This document shows, in pieces, positions 60,385-64,000 of a DNA stretch of 64,000 nt. The DNA is from Bacteroides sp. CAG:1060_57_27 (lineage in GTDB: Bacteria > Bacteroidota > Bacteroidia > Bacteroidales > UBA932), in the NCBI GenBank assembly GCA_001915575.1, contig MNQT01000025.1, positions 53,032 through 117,031 on the forward strand, given 5' to 3'. Each line of letters opens with the position of its first letter. Position 1 is the first letter of the stretch. Made by a program: the position numbers and the translations under genes. The notes below the pieces were generated by a model that saw only the letters and a program-made list of their open reading frames with translations, ran no database searches and was not told the DNA's origin.

Positions 60385-61596
60385 ATGGAATCCTTCGGAA
60401 CTCTACATGTCTTTCTGCCTGCGGCTGCGGCCTGCGTGCTTGCCGTCCTGCCCTCCTGCGGCAAGTTCGCCCTCGGAGCCTTCGACGGCAGGATGCGCCG
60501 CCTTACGGACAGGCCTGCTCCCGTGCCGGAAATGCCTTCTGCGCTGCCCGATACCAGCGTGTTCGTCTCGGCCGTGCGCTATGATCCCGGCTACAACTGG
60601 ATAAAGGACAGCCTGCACGGGAGCGTGGACTTCGACATAGTCCTCTATGACGACGGAGTCCCCTTGCTGACGGTTCCCGTCCCGGCCGGCGCCCCGTTCA
60701 GCGCTTCGCCGGATACCCACCATATAGTAGACGGCAGCCTATATACCGAGTTCCCGGCAGCGGACGGAACCGTGATATGCAGGAACGGCATGGAGATCCT
60801 GCGCCTCGGTTCCGGGGAAAGGCTGCTCGGTCTGATACCGGCGCAGGACGGCTTGTACAGCCTGACAGTCCGGCAGGGCGGTGACGGCTTCGTGCTGCGC
60901 AGGGACGATGAAGTCCTGCTCAGCCGGGGAGTCGGAACCGTGTTCGGTTCTTTTGGCGAGCCTTCGTACGGCACGACTGGTGCCCTGTACCGGGACGGAG
61001 GCAGTATCTGTTTCGCCTATCGCGAGACGGGCGGACGGGTCTTTACGGTCAGGGACGGGAACGAGTCCGTCGTCCTGCCGGACCTGTCGGGGCTGTATGC
61101 AGGCGAAATGCTCGATGTCAAGGTGAGGCGGGAGCGGACTGCCGCCGGATATTCCCGCGTGTCTGGTTTGTCCGTGGAGGGCACGAGAGTCTGGCCTTGT
61201 CCGGACGGCTCCTTCTTCCTGACCTGTACGGTCTGCGGGCCGGACGCCTGTTCCGCCGCCTTGCCCTATGGTGTCAGCCGGGATCCGGTGCGGATAGGCC
61301 CGCCTGCCGGACATATATACTATTCACCCCGCGGCAGTCATGTGATAGACGATTCGCAGCCGGCGCACGTGGGCATATATTCTTCCGCAGAGGGGAAGAC
61401 GCGTATTTTCAGGGACTGCTATCTGCCGGACATCTCGTGTGCGGCGTTCTGTCACTCGGGAAGGCTCGTCGTTGCAATGGCCTCGCTCGACGGAAGCGAC
61501 ACCCACCCTGTGTTCGATTCGCTCGGAGGGGATGGCTTTCTCGAGGTGCACGGTTATCCGAGCTGCGTCGCGGTATGTGTCAGTCCTCCCAGCTGA
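60385..61596 (+). CDS. Lipoprotein of unknown function
   Basis: From ATG 60385 it has 403 residues with a lipoprotein signal (FLPAAAACVLAVLPSC). The mature chain is beta-rich with repeated short motifs such as DGLYSLTVRQGGDGFVLRR, which could form a propeller-like domain; I do not recognise the family. An ATG at 60370 would add five residues. It sits directly after the sigma-factor terminator and converges with tsaE (17-bp overlap of the ends). Confidence 0.65.
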   Translation: MESFGTLHVFLPAAAACVLAVLPSCGKFALGAFDGRMRRLTDRPAPVPEMPSALPDTSVFVSAVRYDPGYNWIKDSLHGSVDFDIVLYDDGVPLLTVPVPAGAPFSASPDTHHIVDGSLYTEFPAADGTVICRNGMEILRLGSGERLLGLIPAQDGLYSLTVRQGGDGFVLRRDDEVLLSRGVGTVFGSFGEPSYGTTGALYRDGGSICFAYRETGGRVFTVRDGNESVVLPDLSGLYAGEMLDVKVRRERTAAGYSRVSGLSVEGTRVWPCPDGSFFLTCTVCGPDACSAALPYGVSRDPVRIGPPAGHIYYSPRGSHVIDDSQPAHVGIYSSAEGKTRIFRDCYLPDISCAAFCHSGRLVVAMASLDGSDTHPVFDSLGGDGFLEVHGYPSCVAVCVSPPS

Positions 61597-62005
61597 TTTC
61601 GCGGCTGCCGTCGTCGAGTACCCTGATCCTTACGGTCAGGCAGTCTTCGGGCAGCAGGTCTTCGACATTCTCGGGCCATTCCATAAGACAGAGGCTGCCG
61701 CTGTCCAGATAGTCGTACAGTCCTATGTCGAGGGCTTCCTCGTCTTTGCTTATCCTGTAGAAGTCGAAATGATAGATGCTCTCTCCGGACGAGGACAGGT
61801 ATTCGTTTATTATCGAGAACGTGGGCGAGGCGATTTCGTCAGGCCTGACCCCGAGCTCTTCGCAGAGGGCTTTCGTGAAGGTGGTCTTTCCGGCGCCCAT
61901 AGGAGCCTGGAACGCTATGAGATGACGGCCTTCCGTCTGCGACAGGAACTCCCTTGCCGCCTGCCTGATACCGGACAAGTCCGCTATGATGATCGAGTGC
62001 TGCAT
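61580..62005 (-). CDS. tsaE: tRNA threonylcarbamoyladenosine biosynthesis protein TsaE
   Basis: From ATG 62005 it is 141 residues, normal for TsaE. The Walker A motif APMGAGKTTFTKALCEELG, SPTFSIINEY, HFDFYRI and LMEWPENV are characteristic. This ATPase works with TsaB and TsaD to make t6A37 on tRNAs that read ANN codons. Upstream in-frame residues to 62086 cover the promoter region (TATATTTG at 62036-62029) and are excluded. Confidence 0.95.
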   Translation of the reverse strand: MQHSIIIADLSGIRQAAREFLSQTEGRHLIAFQAPMGAGKTTFTKALCEELGVRPDEIASPTFSIINEYLSSSGESIYHFDFYRISKDEEALDIGLYDYLDSGSLCLMEWPENVEDLLPEDCLTVRIRVLDDGSREISWED

Positions 62006-62050
62006 GCTTCCTTCTGTCAATAGTGAAACAAATATATAAAGAAGCCGAGT

Positions 62051-62075
62051 GCAATGCAAGTTTACTTGCAATTGC
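62051..62075. promoter_or_regulatory. Near-palindrome between tsaE and yifB
   Basis: gcaatgcaagt (62051-62061) is matched by acttgcaattgc (62064-62075) with a single extra base. It lies between the divergent starts, close to the tsaE promoter box, so it could be a protein-binding site. There is no direct evidence for function. Confidence 0.35.
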
Positions 62076-62128
62076 CGAGGCGCCACAAATTATATGTGGC
62101 CGTAAGGCCAAATATAGAAAAAAGAACT

Positions 62129-63691
62129 ATGCTTACACGTATAAATGCAGCCAAATGTATAGGAATAGATGCCGTAGGCGTTTCGGTCGAGACGGATATC
62201 ACCCACGGCATAGGGATACATCTCGTGGGCCTCGCGGATACGGCGGTCAAGGAAAGCCTGCTGCGCGTGCTTACGGCTATGGAGTCGCTCGGACACAGGA
62301 TCCCGGGCAGGAAGATAGTGATAAACCTTGCTCCGGCGGACCTGCGCAAGAACGGGAGCGGCTACGACCTCCCTATCGCAGCCGGAATTCTCGCGTCCGC
62401 AATGGAAAGCCCTCCGCCTAGGATAGGCGAGTGCCTTCTTATGGGCGAGCTCGGGCTTGACGGCAGCCTCAGGCCTGTGCCGGGCGCCCTCATATATGCC
62501 GAGTATGCCGCGAAGCGGGGGCTCGGCGCAATAATCCTGCCCAGGCTTTCGGCGCTCGAGGCCTGTGAGACCAGGGGAATAGAGGTGTATGGCGCCGGCA
62601 CCCTCGACGATGCCATGGGGATACTTTCTGCAGATCCGCAGCTGTGCTCGGACTGCCTTGTAAGCGGAAGGGTTGCAGGCAGCCTGCGGCAGTGCGCGGC
62701 GGGCGGAGATATACCGGACTTTGCCGACATAGTCGGGCAGAGGGGTGCGAAACGGGCTCTGGAGATAGCCTGTGCCGGCTCTCATAATGTGATGATGATC
62801 GGGCCGCCCGGTTCCGGGAAAAGCACCCTCGCCAAGGCCGTGGCGGGAATCCTGCCTCCGATGACGCCGGAAGAGTCCCTAAGGGTCAGCAAGATATATT
62901 CGGTATATGGAGAAAGGACGGGAAATCCCGGCCTGGTCAGGCGCCGCCCTTTCCGCTCCCCGCACTGCTCGGTGTCCGTGAGTGCCATGATCGGCGGTGG
63001 CGGGTCGGACAACATCGTTCCGGGTGAAGTCTCCCTTGCAGATTGCGGCGTGCTGTTCCTTGACGAGTTCGCCTTGCTTCCCCGGTCCGTGGCAGAGGCC
63101 CTGCGTGCTCCGCTCGAAGACAGGAGGGTCACTGTCTCCAGGCTGCGCAGCAAGGTGGAGTTCCCGGCCTCGTTCATGCTTATAGCGGCATCGAATCCGT
63201 GCCCGTGCGGATATTACGGCGAGGGAGACAGGTGCACGTGCACTCCATACCGCCGGGAAGAATACATCTCGCGCCTTTCGGGTCCCGTCATGGACCGCAT
63301 CGACATACAGGTAAGGGTCCGCGCCGTGACGGCGGTCGACCTGCGTTCCCGTGCAAAGTGCGAGGGCAGCCGGGAAATCGCGGCGAGGGTGGCCCGTGCC
63401 CGCGAACTTCAGAGGCTCCGCTTCAAGGGAGAGTCCATAGCTGCGAATGCGGAGATGAATAACCGCCAGATAGAGCGCTTCTGCCCTCTGTCTCCGGACT
63501 GCAGGAAGGCTCTCGAGTCCGTGGTTTGCCGTTCCGGACTTTCGATGAGGGCCTATTACAGGCTCGTCAAGGTCGCAAGGACTATCGCCGACCTTGAGTC
63601 CTGCGCCGCCGGTCAGGCCGTCGGAATCGAGCCGAGGCATATCCTGGAGGCGGCGGGCTACAGGTTTCTCGATAAGATAGGCGGAAGGTAG
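62129..63691 (+). CDS. YifB/ComM family Mg-chelatase-like AAA+ ATPase
   Basis: From ATG 62129 it is 520 residues. An N-terminal Lon-protease-like domain (INAAKCIGIDAVGVSVETDI, HGIGIHLVGLAD, MESLGHRIPGRKIVINLAPAD) precedes the ATPase: Walker A GPPGSGKSTLAKAV, Walker B GVLFLDEFAL, zinc-like cysteines in NPCPCGYYGEGDRCTC, and a C-terminal helical domain. ComM relatives drive branch migration of transformed DNA; in other hosts the role is unclear. Divergent from tsaE. Confidence 0.95.
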   Translation: MLTRINAAKCIGIDAVGVSVETDITHGIGIHLVGLADTAVKESLLRVLTAMESLGHRIPGRKIVINLAPADLRKNGSGYDLPIAAGILASAMESPPPRIGECLLMGELGLDGSLRPVPGALIYAEYAAKRGLGAIILPRLSALEACETRGIEVYGAGTLDDAMGILSADPQLCSDCLVSGRVAGSLRQCAAGGDIPDFADIVGQRGAKRALEIACAGSHNVMMIGPPGSGKSTLAKAVAGILPPMTPEESLRVSKIYSVYGERTGNPGLVRRRPFRSPHCSVSVSAMIGGGGSDNIVPGEVSLADCGVLFLDEFALLPRSVAEALRAPLEDRRVTVSRLRSKVEFPASFMLIAASNPCPCGYYGEGDRCTCTPYRREEYISRLSGPVMDRIDIQVRVRAVTAVDLRSRAKCEGSREIAARVARARELQRLRFKGESIAANAEMNNRQIERFCPLSPDCRKALESVVCRSGLSMRAYYRLVKVARTIADLESCAAGQAVGIEPRHILEAAGYRFLDKIGGR

Positions 63692-63758
63692 ATATGCATC
63701 GCTTACTCGCAATGTTGATCGTGATATTGCGGGCATCCGTCAAAAATTTTCAAAAAGA

Positions 63759-63790
63759 TTTGGATTAGTCGAAAAAGTCGCTTACCTTTG
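63759..63790 (+). promoter_or_regulatory. rRNA operon promoter
   Basis: TTTG (63759-63762), a 20-bp spacer and TACCTTTG (63783-63790) give a full consensus. AT-rich sequence directly upstream (63741-63758) resembles an UP element. Transcription should start near 63794, about 137 nt before mature 16S rRNA. Confidence 0.85.
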
Positions 63791-63794
63791 CATT

Positions 63795-63814
63795 CCCTTT
63801 CCGACAGGGAAGGG
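63795..63814 (+). promoter_or_regulatory. First hairpin of the rRNA leader
   Basis: ccctttcc (63795-63802) pairs with gggaaggg (63807-63814) around a gaca loop, including one G-T pair. It begins one base after the predicted transcription start. The rest of the leader to 63930 contains purine-rich segments likely used in antitermination and 16S processing; this is by analogy. Confidence 0.6.
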
Positions 63815-63930
63815 ACAAGGTCATTGAAAATACTGAAAGATAAGTACAAGCAAGTACCGAGATACAATAAACGAGAGCGTCGATTCCGAGAGGAAGAGTA
63901 GGTCGGGTCAAGCTGAGAGAAAGAATATAC

Positions 63931-64000
63931 AAAGAAGAGTTTGATCCTGGCTCAGGATGAACGCTAGCGGCAGGCTTAACACATGCAAGTCGAGGGGCAG
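63931..64000 (+). rRNA. rrs: 16S ribosomal RNA, 5' end only
   Basis: The universal 16S start agagtttgatcctggctcag occurs at 63936-63955, followed by gatgaacgctagcggcaggc and cacatgcaagtcgaggggca, a Bacteroidales-type pattern. The mature 5' end is placed near 63931 by comparison with known 16S ends. The gene runs off the window after 70 bases. Confidence 0.97.

Noticed and set aside
1..64000. CRISPR arrays, prophage, insertion sequences or tRNA genes
   Set aside because: I saw no regularly spaced direct repeats, transposase or integrase motifs, phage genes or tRNA-like cloverleaf with CCA context.

Overview
This 64 kb window looks like a chromosomal segment of a Bacteroidales bacterium. The 16S rRNA gene that begins at about 63931 has a Bacteroidales-type 5' end, closest in my memory to Rikenellaceae/Alistipes; that family placement is inference. 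Supporting features are promoters of the Bacteroidota form (TTTG, about 20 bp, TAnnTTTG), almost no Shine-Dalgarno sequences, and families largely restricted to the phylum (DUF4249, DUF4954, DUF5106, DUF3109, SusC-type TonB receptors). The DNA is GC-rich with strong third-position bias, so many long antisense open frames are spurious. I see no CRISPR array, no intact insertion sequence, no prophage and no tRNA.

Layout. 1-3061 (minus): a TonB receptor cut by the window edge, preceded by two tandem DUF4249 lipoproteins and by a 428-bp gap containing a candidate folded RNA. 3490-13412: a lipoprotein, a U32 protein, a TPR protein, an M16-like protein without its zinc motif, DUF3109, two membrane/coiled-coil proteins and hemW. 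13565-19830: an esterase-GH51 fusion, ychF, an EEP-family nuclease/phosphatase and galK. 19850-24263: a YeiH-like transporter unit divergent from the mannonate pair uxuA plus an SDR oxidoreductase. 24341-24410: a perfect 26-bp inverted repeat. 24435-36081: a three-module outer-membrane metallopeptidase-like protein, then the operon DUF5106-galM-thyA-folA-NSS transporter, pepP, and dusB-lpxK. 36109-41180: pyrH-frr, a lone fumarate reductase cytochrome b gene, and rplM-rpsI-rpsB-tsf. 41244-47394: a flippase, a lipoprotein cyclophilin, a TapB-like protein, DUF4954 and lplA. 47366-54167 (minus): a tight five-gene unit chrA1-chrA2-truncated GH20-lpdA-tricorn protease. 54268-63691: mdh, a phosphopantetheinyl transferase, TPR-EnvC, an ECF sigma factor with a membrane/beta-barrel partner, a lipoprotein, tsaE and yifB. 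The window ends with an rRNA promoter, its leader and the first 70 bases of 16S rRNA.

How genes fit together. Glucuronate breakdown (uxuA + SDR), galactose entry (galM, galK), arabinose release (GH51), folate/thymidylate synthesis (thyA, folA) and lipoylated dehydrogenase function (lplA, lpdA) are recognisable. The least explained items are the folded intergenic element near 3250, the long inverted repeat at 24341-24410, near-leaderless promoters for chrA1 and dusB, the GH20 remnant coupled to chromate-type transporters, the sigma-factor partner that combines an inner-membrane helix with a predicted beta-barrel, and the HExxH-propeller-barrel protein.
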